Source: NVTR01 sp036480115 | GTDB lineage: Bacteria > Pseudomonadota > Alphaproteobacteria > Rhodobacterales > Rhodobacteraceae | Direction of reading: 5' to 3' | DNA length: 64,000 nt | NCBI GenBank assembly: GCA_965224795.1 | Contig: CBDDAE010000002.1 | Coordinates: 930,001-994,000, forward strand | Shown: positions 53,365 to 61,696 of the stretch, one piece after another | How the letters are laid out: every line of letters starts with the position of its first letter | How positions within the stretch are numbered: the stretch's first letter is position 1 | Translations under genes and position numbers: made by a program | The notes under the pieces: generated by a model | Database searches by the model: none | What the model saw: only the letters and a program-made list of their open reading frames with translations | Told to the model about the DNA's origin: nothing

Positions 53365-54116
53365 AATTGCCTGCCGTAAACTTCAGCAAAAAGCCCAGTG
53401 AAATGAACCGCCGCGATTTCTTTAAAAGCGGCGCTGCAATGGCCACTGTTACACTGGCCCCCGGCGTTACCCTAATGGCCTTTGGCGGTAATGCCCAAGC
53501 GGCCGCCAGTTCCGCCAACCGATGGGGCCTGCTGATCGACGTGAACAAATGCTCCTCAGATTGCACCGCCTGCGTCACCGCCTGCTCGACAGAAAACGGC
53601 TGGGAAGATACCGGCAACCCGGAAACCGATGCCCAGTGGATCCGCAAGGTTGACCTGAAAGACAATGAAACCGGGTATGAAGTTTCGCTGCCCGTTATGT
53701 GTCAGCACTGCGATGATGCGCCCTGCGTCGATGTCTGCCCAACAGGGGCTTCATTCAAACGCGCTGACGGCATCGTGCTGGTAGACAAACACACATGCAT
53801 TGGCTGTCGCTACTGTATGATGGCCTGCCCGTTTAAGGCGCGTTCTTTCGTACACGAACCGCTAACCGATCAAAAATCCCACGCCCCACGCGGCAAAGGC
53901 ACCGTCGAAAGCTGCACCCTTTGTGTGCACCGCATTGATGTTGGCGGACGCCCGGCCTGCGTTGAAGCCTGCGAAGCATCGGGCCACGGCGCCATGGTGT
54001 TTGGCGACCTGAAAGACCCGGATAGCGACATTTCAAAAATTCTCGCCCAGTACCCCTCAACCGCTCTGCGCGCAGACCTCGGCCTGAACGCCGGCGTGCG
54101 CTATCAGAACCTGTAG
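53361..54116 (+). CDS. dsrO: Periplasmic ferredoxin-like subunit DsrO
   Basis: A 251-residue protein with a Tat signal (NRRDFFKSGAAMATVTL, cleavage near GNAQA) and four [4Fe-4S] motifs: CSSDCTACVTAC, CQHCDDAPCVDVC, CIGCRYCMMAC and CTLCVHRIDV-C-x3-C. It links DsrJ to DsrP on the periplasmic side. The ATG at 53361 is coupled to dsrJ; one 42 bases later, just before the twin-arginine, is possible. Confidence 0.95.
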   Translation: MKLPAVNFSKKPSEMNRRDFFKSGAAMATVTLAPGVTLMAFGGNAQAAASSANRWGLLIDVNKCSSDCTACVTACSTENGWEDTGNPETDAQWIRKVDLKDNETGYEVSLPVMCQHCDDAPCVDVCPTGASFKRADGIVLVDKHTCIGCRYCMMACPFKARSFVHEPLTDQKSHAPRGKGTVESCTLCVHRIDVGGRPACVEACEASGHGAMVFGDLKDPDSDISKILAQYPSTALRADLGLNAGVRYQNL

Positions 54117-54125
54117 GGGATCAAT

Positions 54126-55331
54126 ATGGCAGCCACCACATATCAGGAAATGAAACTGACACCGCAGGTTTGGATGCTTGGCGCGCTTATGGGCGCATTC
54201 ATCGCCGCCGCCGCCTGGGCCGTGTGGGTTGTTGAACACCACGGTCATATCGTCACCGGCATGAACAACCAAACTGTCTGGGGCCTGCCGCATGTGTTCG
54301 CGATTTTCCTGATCGTCGCGGCTTCCGGTGCGCTAAACGTGGCGTCCATTGCTTCGGTTTTTGGCAAAACCGCTTACAAACCCATGGCCCGCCTGTCCGG
54401 CCTGTTGGCACTGGCACTATTGGCCGGGGGCCTTGCCGTACTGGTACTTGATCTGGGCCGTCCTGATAGATTGATCGTCGCCATGACCGAATACAATTTC
54501 GTGTCGATATTTTCCTGGAATATCTATCTGTATACCGGGTTTTTCGCTATTGTCGGGGCCTACCTGTACGTTCAAATGGCCCGCGGCACATCGCCCAAAA
54601 CCATCCGCATTGTCGGCACCGCTGCCTTCCTGTGGCGACTGGCGCTGACCACCGGCACCGGGTCAATCTTTGGCTGGCTGGTGGCGCGCACCGCCTATGA
54701 CGCGGCCATCTTGGCCCCGCTGTTCATCGCCATGTCGTTTTCATTCGGGCTGGCTGTGTTCATATTGGTAGCGAAACTGCTCTGCGCCATCACAGGGCGC
54801 GAAATCGGCCCCCTGCTGTTGAAACGCATGGGCAATCTGCTGGCAGTCTTCGCCGCCGCCGTCCTGTATTTCACCACAGTTCAACACCTGAGCAATCTGT
54901 ATGTCGCCGAACACACCTTGGTCGAAAACTTCATCCTGCGCAGCGGCGGTATCATCACCATCCTGTTCTGGTTTGGTCAGGTGCTCATCGGTGGCCTGCT
55001 GCCCATCCTGCTTTTGTTTCACCCGCGCCTTAGCGCCAAACCCGCAAATATCATGATCGCCTCAGCCCTGATCATCCTGGGCGGTTTCGCCCAGCTTTAC
55101 GTGATAATCATCGGCGGTCAGGCCGTCCCCTTAGACATTTTCCCCGGCTATGAGGTTTCAAGCAGTTTCTTTGATGGCGTCATCAACAGTTACACCCCGC
55201 GTATGGTTGAATGGCTGTTGGGTCTTGGCGGTATCGCACTGGCGCTGGCATTAACCGGCTTTGGCGCTGTTGCATTGCGCATCCTACCCAGCACCTTGTC
55301 GGATGTTGAAGCAGAATCAGGCAGCACCTGA
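54126..55331 (+). CDS. dsrP: NrfD-type membrane subunit DsrP
   Basis: A 401-residue membrane protein with about ten helices of the NrfD/PsrC type: NNQTVWGLPHVFAIFLIVAAS, LVLDLGRPDRLIVAMTEYN (family loop) and a long conserved C-terminal half. It exchanges electrons with quinone for DsrO/DsrJ. GGGG precedes the ATG, nine bases after the dsrO stop. Confidence 0.95.
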   Translation: MAATTYQEMKLTPQVWMLGALMGAFIAAAAWAVWVVEHHGHIVTGMNNQTVWGLPHVFAIFLIVAASGALNVASIASVFGKTAYKPMARLSGLLALALLAGGLAVLVLDLGRPDRLIVAMTEYNFVSIFSWNIYLYTGFFAIVGAYLYVQMARGTSPKTIRIVGTAAFLWRLALTTGTGSIFGWLVARTAYDAAILAPLFIAMSFSFGLAVFILVAKLLCAITGREIGPLLLKRMGNLLAVFAAAVLYFTTVQHLSNLYVAEHTLVENFILRSGGIITILFWFGQVLIGGLLPILLLFHPRLSAKPANIMIASALIILGGFAQLYVIIIGGQAVPLDIFPGYEVSSSFFDGVINSYTPRMVEWLLGLGGIALALALTGFGAVALRILPSTLSDVEAESGST

Positions 55332-55362
55332 TATGCCTAGCAACGTGCAACAGGGCTAGGGC

Positions 55363-56727
55363 ATGGCACGGTTCCTGATCGCAGCGGCGCATAAATCTTC
55401 CGGAAAAACCGTTATTTCAACCGGATTGTCGGCGGCCTTAACGGCGCAAGGTCTTGCTGTCCAAAGCTTCAAAAAGGGCCCGGATTACATTGATCCAATG
55501 TGGCTAAGCGCGGCCAGTAATCGCCCCTGCTACAATCTGGATTTCAACACCTTAAGTGACAGTGAAATCAAATTGCTGTTGGGCCAAAAATTGAAGAATT
55601 CAGATGTCGCCATAATCGAAACCAACAAAGGCCTGTATGACGGGGTTGACGTTAAGGGCAGCGATTCAAACGCTGCTCTGGCGAAACAGCTACATATCCC
55701 GGTAATCTTGGTGATTGATTGTGCCGGTATTACCCGCGGCATCGCCCCGCTATTGATCGGCTACCGGGCCTTTGACCATGATGTAAATATCGCCGGTGTG
55801 ATCCTGAACAAGGTGGGCGGCAGCCGCCATGAAAGCAAACTGCGCGCCGCCGTGAAAACCCATACCGATATTCCGGTAATTGGTGCGGTTGCCAATGATC
55901 CGGCGCTGGATATCGGCGAACGCCACCTGGGCCTGACCACCCCGGCCGAAACTGGCGGTCTGGATAAGATGATCCAACGCTTTGGTGACATTGTCGGACG
56001 CTCGGTTGATCTGGACGCATTGATGAATATCGCGCTTAGTGCCCCGTCCCTTGGACACATCACGATCGAGCCCGTCACCCCTAAATTCAGCGGTCTAAAA
56101 ATCGGCGTTGCCCGTGACGCCAGCTTTGGCTTTTACTACCCTGATGACCTTGAGGCATTTCAGGAACTTGGGGCACAAATCGTCCCGTTTGATGCCCTGC
56201 AGGCAACGTCATTGCCCGAAATTGACGGCTTGTTCATTGGCGGTGGTTTTCCGGAAATGAAAATGGCTGAACTGTCCGGCAACACGGCTTTGCGCCATGA
56301 CATTAAGACAAAAATTGCGGCAGGCCTGCCCACCTACGCCGAATGCGGTGGTCTTATGTATCTGTGCAATACCCTTGAATGGGACGGTTCCAGCCTGCCC
56401 ATGTGCGGTGTTATTAATGGCGATGCAGTGATGCAAAACCGTCCTCAGGGGCGTGGCTACACGGTTTATCAGGACAGCCCGGATCACCCCTGGGGAACCC
56501 GGAATGATCCGATGCCTGCCCATGAATTTCACTATGCTAGGGTTGATAACCTGGGCCCAAGCACCAAATATTGCCGCGAAATATTGCGCGGCCATGGTAT
56601 TGACGGGAAAGTTGACGGTATTGTGCAGCACAATTTGCTGGCAGGGTTTTGTCACCTTAGGCACACAGCGCAAAATCCCTGGGTGGAAAATTTTCTGACA
56701 TTTGTTCAGACTATTAAGCTGGGCTAA
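55363..56727 (+). CDS. dsrN: Siroamide synthase DsrN (CobB/CbiA-like)
   Basis: A 454-residue amidotransferase like cobyrinate a,c-diamide synthase. A P-loop (AAHKSSGKTVISTGLSAAL) begins the N-terminal ATPase half, and the C-terminal class I glutaminase half has the nucleophile Cys in YAECGGLMYLCNTLEW. DsrN is thought to amidate siroheme to siroamide for DsrAB; it lies in dsr loci without cobalamin genes, as here. Last gene of the operon, followed by a strong terminator. Confidence 0.93.
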   Translation: MARFLIAAAHKSSGKTVISTGLSAALTAQGLAVQSFKKGPDYIDPMWLSAASNRPCYNLDFNTLSDSEIKLLLGQKLKNSDVAIIETNKGLYDGVDVKGSDSNAALAKQLHIPVILVIDCAGITRGIAPLLIGYRAFDHDVNIAGVILNKVGGSRHESKLRAAVKTHTDIPVIGAVANDPALDIGERHLGLTTPAETGGLDKMIQRFGDIVGRSVDLDALMNIALSAPSLGHITIEPVTPKFSGLKIGVARDASFGFYYPDDLEAFQELGAQIVPFDALQATSLPEIDGLFIGGGFPEMKMAELSGNTALRHDIKTKIAAGLPTYAECGGLMYLCNTLEWDGSSLPMCGVINGDAVMQNRPQGRGYTVYQDSPDHPWGTRNDPMPAHEFHYARVDNLGPSTKYCREILRGHGIDGKVDGIVQHNLLAGFCHLRHTAQNPWVENFLTFVQTIKLG

Positions 56728-56733
56728 AACTAA

Positions 56734-56760
56734 AAAACCCCGCCTATTTGACGGGGTTTT
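56734..56760. terminator. Bidirectional terminator between dsrN and tusA
   Basis: AAAACCCCG / CGGGGTTTT form a 9-bp inverted repeat with a 9-base loop. A-tract and T-tract on opposite sides let it serve the convergent dsrN (7 bases upstream) and tusA transcripts. Confidence 0.92.
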
Positions 56761-56780
56761 CAAATTACTACGTCGACGTT

Positions 56781-57005
56781 TTAGCCGCGCTTGATCTCAA
56801 ACAGATAGATGTCGCCGTCGGTGTTTGAGCTCATCAATTCATTGCCGGTCTGGGTGCAGAACGCAGCAAAATCCGCAATGGAACCCGGATCGGTAGACCG
56901 GATCGACAAAACGTCGCCCGAATCCATGCCTTTCAGCGCTTTCTTTGCTTTTAGGATTGGCAGTGGGCAATTCAGACCCTCTGCGTTCAATTCAACGTTC
57001 GCCAT
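56781..57005 (-). CDS. tusA: Sulfur carrier protein TusA
   Basis: A 74-residue TusA with the CPxP motif at residues 13-16 (AEGLNCPLPILKAKKAL), where Cys13 carries the persulfide. In sulfur oxidisers TusA takes sulfur from rhodanese/DsrE2 and hands it to DsrEFH. It follows dsrE2 by 35 bases on the minus strand and converges on dsrN. No rhodanese gene is next to it. Confidence 0.96.
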   Translation of the reverse strand: MANVELNAEGLNCPLPILKAKKALKGMDSGDVLSIRSTDPGSIADFAAFCTQTGNELMSSNTDGDIYLFEIKRG

Positions 57006-57040
57006 AGTTAACCCTTTGCGATTTAACGATCAGTTATTGA

Positions 57041-57553
57041 TCAGATATATAGGTTGATATCAGAATTCAGTGCACCGGCCATATAGGTTGCGGCGCCACC
57101 GATTTCGATCTCATCAATCATGTCTTTTTTGTCCATTTCGAACAGGTCCAGCGTCATCTGGCAGGCGATCATTTTCACGTCGCTTTCAACTGCCGCTTCT
57201 CGCAGCTCAGGAATTGACGCCACGCCCTTTTTCTTGATCAGGTTTTTCATCATGGTTGTTGCCATCCGGTCAACACCGGGAATCGCGCCCATAACATTGG
57301 GCATCCCAACATGCATTCCCATCATTGGAAATTCCATCGCTGGATTACCCAATGTGGTAATTTTCAGGTCCAGGTCTTTCTTCAAAAGCGCCAGGCCATA
57401 GAAAGTGAAAAACATAGTAACTTCAACATCCATTGCCGCGGCTGTGGTCGCTAGGATAAACGGCGGATAGGCCCAGTCCAACGTGCCCTTGGTAACAATG
57501 ATGGACATGCTTTTGGCATTCTTCAAATCGCTATTGGTAGCTTGGTCCAACAT
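57041..57553 (-). CDS. dsrE2: DsrE2-family sulfurtransferase
   Basis: A 170-residue DsrE/F-like protein: KSMSIIVTKGTLDWAYPPFILATTAAAMDVEVTMFFTFYGLALLKKD at the start and AVESDVKMIACQMTLDLFEM containing the conserved Cys. The family is membrane-associated through a hydrophobic MGMHVGMPNVMGAIPG region and pairs with TusA in oxidative sulfur transfer. The ATG at 57553 is selected by GGGGAG seven bases upstream. It heads the tusA operon, and an inverted repeat related to the dsrA region lies just upstream. Confidence 0.92.
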   Translation of the reverse strand: MLDQATNSDLKNAKSMSIIVTKGTLDWAYPPFILATTAAAMDVEVTMFFTFYGLALLKKDLDLKITTLGNPAMEFPMMGMHVGMPNVMGAIPGVDRMATTMMKNLIKKKGVASIPELREAAVESDVKMIACQMTLDLFEMDKKDMIDEIEIGGAATYMAGALNSDINLYI

Positions 57554-57575
57554 TTGTGAACTCCCCAAAATAAAT

Positions 57576-57597
57576 TGTATCTGAATATTTGAATACA
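57576..57597. promoter_or_regulatory. Inverted repeat upstream of dsrE2-tusA
   Basis: TGTAT and ATACA arms flank a palindromic AATATT centre; the left side contains TGAATATTT, which is also present in the dsrA-dioxygenase intergenic inverted repeat. It begins 23 bases ahead of the dsrE2 start, a position suited to repression. Common control of the two units is a guess from this shared sequence. Confidence 0.4.
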
Positions 57598-57724
57598 TAA
57601 TCGTTCAAAAGTCAAGCTTTGGCGTAATTAGTGCGTCATCAAGATTTCGACAGTCATAACTCCTCGTAATTTCAGGGTTTTTTTATAAAAAGGGCGATAC
57701 ACTGGAAAATTCAACTGACTTTTT

Positions 57725-58351
57725 CTATTTTCCAGCCATCTGAAAAACTACAAAAACAGTCCGAAAAGCAATTTTTAGGTCACAGGCCAAGGACAACGAA
57801 CGAAAATAAATCTCATCGTATTTTGCCCGTTCCGGGATACTTGCAATATTTCTCTTATCTACCTGCCAAAACCCCGTAACCCCCGGGCGCATCTTGTAAT
57901 AGACCGCATTAGGGGCGGCCAAATCATATTCAGCCTGGTGGATTGGGGCTAACGGTTTGGGACCGATCAGGCTCATGTCGCCAATCAAAACGTTCCAAAG
58001 CTGGGGCAACTCATCAATACTGCTGGCGCGAAGAAATCGACCGGATCGGATCAGAGGTTTCTGGTATTCCCCACCTATTCCTGTTTGGATTTTAAAACGC
58101 GCGAACTTCTTACCATCTTTGCCAATACAGGCGTGACGATGCAGCCCACGACCGCCTTGTACATAGGAAATCAGCCAGGCCAGTAACGCTATCGGCAACG
58201 CAAAAGGCGCAACCAAAAACACCAATATAATATCCATTGCCCGTTTCCCCCCTTGTGAAAACACTCCGGCGGGGGATTGGGTCGCACTGGTGGCGTCTTT
58301 AGTTTGATCAAAGCAAGTCCGAGACATGTCTGCTCTTTCGCTTGGTATCAA
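57725..58351 (-). CDS. Undecaprenyl-phosphate sugar-1-phosphate transferase (exopolysaccharide)
   Basis: A 208-residue protein with the ExoY/WbaP catalytic domain: KRAMDIILVFLVAPFALPIALLAWL (membrane segment), RSGRFLRASSIDELPQLWNVLIGDMSLIGPKP and PGVTGFWQVDKRN. These transfer hexose-1-phosphate to undecaprenyl phosphate to begin exopolysaccharide repeat units. The usual FRFRTM-type segment reads FKIQTGIGGEY and the following loop is short. It faces away from the other exopolysaccharide genes. An ATG eight codons downstream is also possible. Confidence 0.9.
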   Translation of the reverse strand: MIPSERADMSRTCFDQTKDATSATQSPAGVFSQGGKRAMDIILVFLVAPFALPIALLAWLISYVQGGRGLHRHACIGKDGKKFARFKIQTGIGGEYQKPLIRSGRFLRASSIDELPQLWNVLIGDMSLIGPKPLAPIHQAEYDLAAPNAVYYKMRPGVTGFWQVDKRNIASIPERAKYDEIYFRSLSLACDLKIAFRTVFVVFQMAGK

Positions 58352-58534
58352 ATCCGCAAAATATGGTTGGCCAACTTGATAGGGACCGAGTTCAAATGCC
58401 AGTCTAATTAGTTAATTTATCAGCGATGTCCAAGGCAGAAAACCGTTCAGATGCTGGTTTTGGTAATCATTATTATTTTCATGTTAAAAATAATTCTTTT
58501 CTCACAAAGATAGGATAGTGTCTGCCCATAGCTC

Positions 58535-59104
58535 GTGGGGAGCTTTTGGGTGTTGCTGATCGTCAGTGGCAAATTGGGTGTGGGGGTCGTTTTCGTGCAA
58601 GGTGCTGGCTCGGCTTTTGTCGACCTTATTACATCAAGTTTCTGGTCGCGGTTTGGGCGCTCAATTTTGGTGGCAGTGGTGACATGCCTTTGGGCTATCA
58701 GCATGCCTGTAAATTCTGCAACAAATAAAACAATCATCGTCCATGACGACCGCGGCGGTGGTGTGGTTGAACGTGCCCGTCTGATCCAAACTTATCAAAC
58801 TGATGGCATCCGCATTGAAATTCGCGGCAACTACTGCCTGTCAGCCTGCACTATGTATCTTAGTCTGCGCGAAACATGTGTTTTGCCCAAAACCAAGTTT
58901 GGCTTCCATGGCCCCAGTTCCCGGCTGTACGGTATTTCGCTTAGTCCTGACTCTTTTGAGCATTGGTCACAGGTCATGGCCCGGCATTATCCAGAGCCTT
59001 TGCGCACATGGTTTATTGATGAAGGCCGGTATCGCACGGTTGGGTTTTATGAATTCAGCGGTCGCGATCTGATCAATATGGGAATATCGCGCTGTAAAGT
59101 CTAA
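58535..59104 (+). CDS. Exported ClpP-like protein of unknown function
   Basis: A protein of up to 189 residues with a hydrophobic N-terminal segment (ILVAVVTCLWAISMPVNSA) followed by an IEIRGNYCLSACTMYLSL and KTKFGFHGPSS core. The CxSAC...FGFHGP pattern is seen in small exported proteins with a ClpP/crotonase-like fold; whether the Ser acts as a nucleophile is unknown. The start is uncertain: the GTG used here gives a long N-terminus, and the signal-like segment begins about 45 residues in. It lies in the exopolysaccharide region. Confidence 0.65.
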   Translation: MGSFWVLLIVSGKLGVGVVFVQGAGSAFVDLITSSFWSRFGRSILVAVVTCLWAISMPVNSATNKTIIVHDDRGGGVVERARLIQTYQTDGIRIEIRGNYCLSACTMYLSLRETCVLPKTKFGFHGPSSRLYGISLSPDSFEHWSQVMARHYPEPLRTWFIDEGRYRTVGFYEFSGRDLINMGISRCKV

Positions 59105-59107
59105 CCC

Positions 59108-59515
59108 CTATGACGGGCTGACCGCAAAAGGTGCATCCAGATCAAACAGACTGGCACTACCGGACACAATTTCACCTGCAACCTGAATAAATGAAGCCTG
59201 CTGCGCCGGGTCGGTTGAATATTGCGCCAACGCCCGCAATCCAGCCGCCAATTGACCAAGCAATGGTTCCTCAGCCCCGTCGGTTGCCGCAAACAACAGA
59301 CCCGCAATTATCCCGAGTTGAGAATTAAAATCTCCAGGTAACAGACGCTCCAGCAGGACCTGACCAACGGTGGCCTTAACACCGCGCACGCAAGCCTCTT
59401 GCTGACACATTGATATTAGTCGTTCGCCGTCAAATACGGCCGACTGTGCACCGGCCGAATGCGCAAGAAACAGGCTGATAATTCCGGCTGTAAATAATTT
59501 ATACATGCGACCCAT
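59108..59515 (-). CDS. Exported protein of unknown function (135 aa)
   Basis: A signal peptide (MYKLFTAGIISLFLAHSAGAQ) is followed by about 110 residues that are mostly helical, with two cysteines four apart in SMCQQEACVRGVKATVGQ, a likely disulfide, and an Ala/Leu-rich middle. It converges on the ClpP-like gene (3-base gap). No family recognised. Confidence 0.65.
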   Translation of the reverse strand: MGRMYKLFTAGIISLFLAHSAGAQSAVFDGERLISMCQQEACVRGVKATVGQVLLERLLPGDFNSQLGIIAGLLFAATDGAEEPLLGQLAAGLRALAQYSTDPAQQASFIQVAGEIVSGSASLFDLDAPFAVSPS

Positions 59516-59642
59516 CGATTAAACCCAGATTCTGTAACCCAAATGGCTACAGTCACTTTATTCACTGATATTGCTTAATGTTTTCTTAATAGTGTTTCGC
59601 ATTTTATCTATTTGAAGCGCGGAAACTGGTCAAAACCCCCAG

Positions 59643-60308
59643 ATGCCTTTTTGCTTCGTTGGAAAAATTTTGCGTTGGGAAACTATGCGGCTACCGGTTC
59701 TGACATTGTTACTTCTTGGATATTCCGGGCTTTCAGCGGCTATATTCGCAACAGAATGGCAGGTATTTTCTTTCGACGGTCAGCAGCCGAAATTTGGGTT
59801 CCGACCGGGGCCGCTTTCTTTGGCTGCAAACCACAATATTTTGCGAAAATGCGACGCTTTGATGACAGCACCGCTTGCGCTGTTTCAGCCGGAGATTGAT
59901 CTGCAAAAAACGGCTGCATCCTGCGCCGACATTGCAACCCGCGTAACCAGTTGGATGCCAACCCATGGTTTTGCGCATTTTGTGTCCGCACAATCAGCAC
60001 ATCACTTGGGTGATACTACCGCGCGGGAAATGTCACTGGATCTGTCACAACAATATTCACCATTCGAAGGGTGGCTTGCCCAGCGTCGGTTTTCGTTAAT
60101 ATCGGACCAACCCCAGGCATGGAACGCCGCATTTCAATTCGACATATCCACGATGCTGACAACCCAAACAGGTGCTGAATTACTGGCCAATTTTTACGTT
60201 TTCAAACCCCAAACACGCACTGTACTGACGGAAACTGCCGCGTCTTCCTTAGGGCGAAACCAAACCCGGTTTTTGAATCAATTACAGCAACGGCAGGCCA
60301 ATAAATGA
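59643..60308 (+). CDS. Exopolysaccharide-region protein of unknown function
   Basis: Up to 221 residues; the likely mature start follows a hydrophobic signal/anchor (MRLPVLTLLLLGYSGLSAAIF, the second ATG at 59685). The rest looks periplasmic and helical, with LQKTAASCADIATRV and HHLGDTTAREMSLDLSQQ. The stop overlaps the ligase gene start (ATGA), so it acts with the polymer-assembly genes downstream. No named family recognised. Confidence 0.65.
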   Translation: MPFCFVGKILRWETMRLPVLTLLLLGYSGLSAAIFATEWQVFSFDGQQPKFGFRPGPLSLAANHNILRKCDALMTAPLALFQPEIDLQKTAASCADIATRVTSWMPTHGFAHFVSAQSAHHLGDTTAREMSLDLSQQYSPFEGWLAQRRFSLISDQPQAWNAAFQFDISTMLTTQTGAELLANFYVFKPQTRTVLTETAASSLGRNQTRFLNQLQQRQANK

Positions 60309-61696
60309 GCGCGGTCGCCAAGATATTTGCCCACCCCCCGAAAACCATTCTTATCGGGCCGGGACCCACTGCCAGATCATTTCCAATACAACCTACTGCC
60401 GCTGTATGGCCCATGTATTTTTCAACTGGCGTGTTTTTATCAGTCGTTCTGACTGCCCCCATTCCCTTGGCCAGCAATCACCCGCTTGCCTGGTTGTTTT
60501 GGGCCACGGTACTTGGGCTTACGAACACAATACTTAGCCTGTTTAACCACCGTTCATTGCCCGGTTTCGCGTACCGAAAGAGGCGCGTTTTCGCCCTGAT
60601 ATTATTTTATGTTGGTTTCACGGTGTTTCAGGCCGTACCGCTTCCGCTTTTTCAAGGCGGCCTCTCTGTAAGTCTTCCAAACACGGTCGTCACCCTGCCC
60701 AGCTTAAGTATCGCCCCCGGCGCCAGTTTCATCGCTGCAATTCGGGCGACCAGTTACCTGATCTTCTTTTGGCTGGCCCTGCGGGTTGCCAGAAACCCTA
60801 CGCGCGCGCGGACAATGGCCAGTGTTTTATTATTCGGCATCGCCATCCACGCTCTGGTCGCAATTTTGGCCCTAAAAGCATTTAGTGACGCCAGTTTTAT
60901 TGCTGAGAAGAACGCATTTTTTGGTATGGCAACGGGTACCTTTGTAAACAAAAATTCCTTTGCAACATTTCTGGGAATGGGCGCGCTGTTGGGGTTTTCA
61001 CTGATAACAAGCCGCCCTGCCGCCGGCCATAACAGCCAAAGAACCGTACTGCAGGCGTTGCTGATACTCGCCACTGTCACCATAATTGTAGCCCTGTTCC
61101 TGACCCAATCACGGATGGGTCTGATGGCCACACTGGTTGGTGGATCAACTATGATATTCATCCAGCTCAACACGTTTTCAAAACGCCTTTTATCTTTCTT
61201 GGGGTTGGCAATAGTGGTCACGATCGCCCTAAATTTAGGGTCGGCCGGCCAACTGGAAAGGCTTCGCGTCGACACGCTTACCCGTGTTGAGCTGTATCAA
61301 CAAATTGCAAATATGGTACTGGCGCGCCCGCTAACAGGGTTTGGCGCCGGTAGCTTTCCACTGGCCTTTGAACTTTACCATTCAGCCCCGGTAACGGCCG
61401 GATTTGTCTGGGATCACGCCCATTCAACCTATCTTAGCCTTTGGGTGCAAAGCGGGATAATTTTTGGCACTTTGCCGATGCTGGCAGGGGGCATAGTGGC
61501 GCGCCAACTTTGGCAGCGGTCCAACCAACCCCATTTCGGCCAACCATTGGCCCTTGCTGGCCTTGGCGCACTGGTGCTGGGCGCAGTACATTCTTTAGCC
61601 GATTTCAGCCTGGAAATTCAAGCCAATGCTTTTCTAATTCTCGCACTCATAGCTTTGGGACTTGGACCGGCAACCAAATTGAAGGAACGCCAATAA
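60305..61696 (+). CDS. O-antigen ligase/Wzy-like membrane protein
   Basis: A 463-residue protein with about 10-12 membrane helices and a periplasmic loop near residues 335-385 (RPLTGFGAGSFPLAFELY, then WDHAHSTYLSLWVQSGI) that matches the Wzy/WaaL/RfaL domain; the H-x-H pair is typical of the catalytic loop. It polymerises or ligates undecaprenyl-linked glycan on the periplasmic side. Overlaps of one base downstream (TAATG) and four bases upstream put it in a tight operon with the Wzz-kinase gene. Confidence 0.87.
   Translation: MSAVAKIFAHPPKTILIGPGPTARSFPIQPTAAVWPMYFSTGVFLSVVLTAPIPLASNHPLAWLFWATVLGLTNTILSLFNHRSLPGFAYRKRRVFALILFYVGFTVFQAVPLPLFQGGLSVSLPNTVVTLPSLSIAPGASFIAAIRATSYLIFFWLALRVARNPTRARTMASVLLFGIAIHALVAILALKAFSDASFIAEKNAFFGMATGTFVNKNSFATFLGMGALLGFSLITSRPAAGHNSQRTVLQALLILATVTIIVALFLTQSRMGLMATLVGGSTMIFIQLNTFSKRLLSFLGLAIVVTIALNLGSAGQLERLRVDTLTRVELYQQIANMVLARPLTGFGAGSFPLAFELYHSAPVTAGFVWDHAHSTYLSLWVQSGIIFGTLPMLAGGIVARQLWQRSNQPHFGQPLALAGLGALVLGAVHSLADFSLEIQANAFLILALIALGLGPATKLKERQ

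Noticed and set aside
61441..61695. N-terminal extension of the Wzz-kinase frame into the ligase gene
   Set aside because: The extension lies within the ligase coding sequence in another frame; the ATG at 61696 forms a TAATG overlap and begins the Wzz domain properly.
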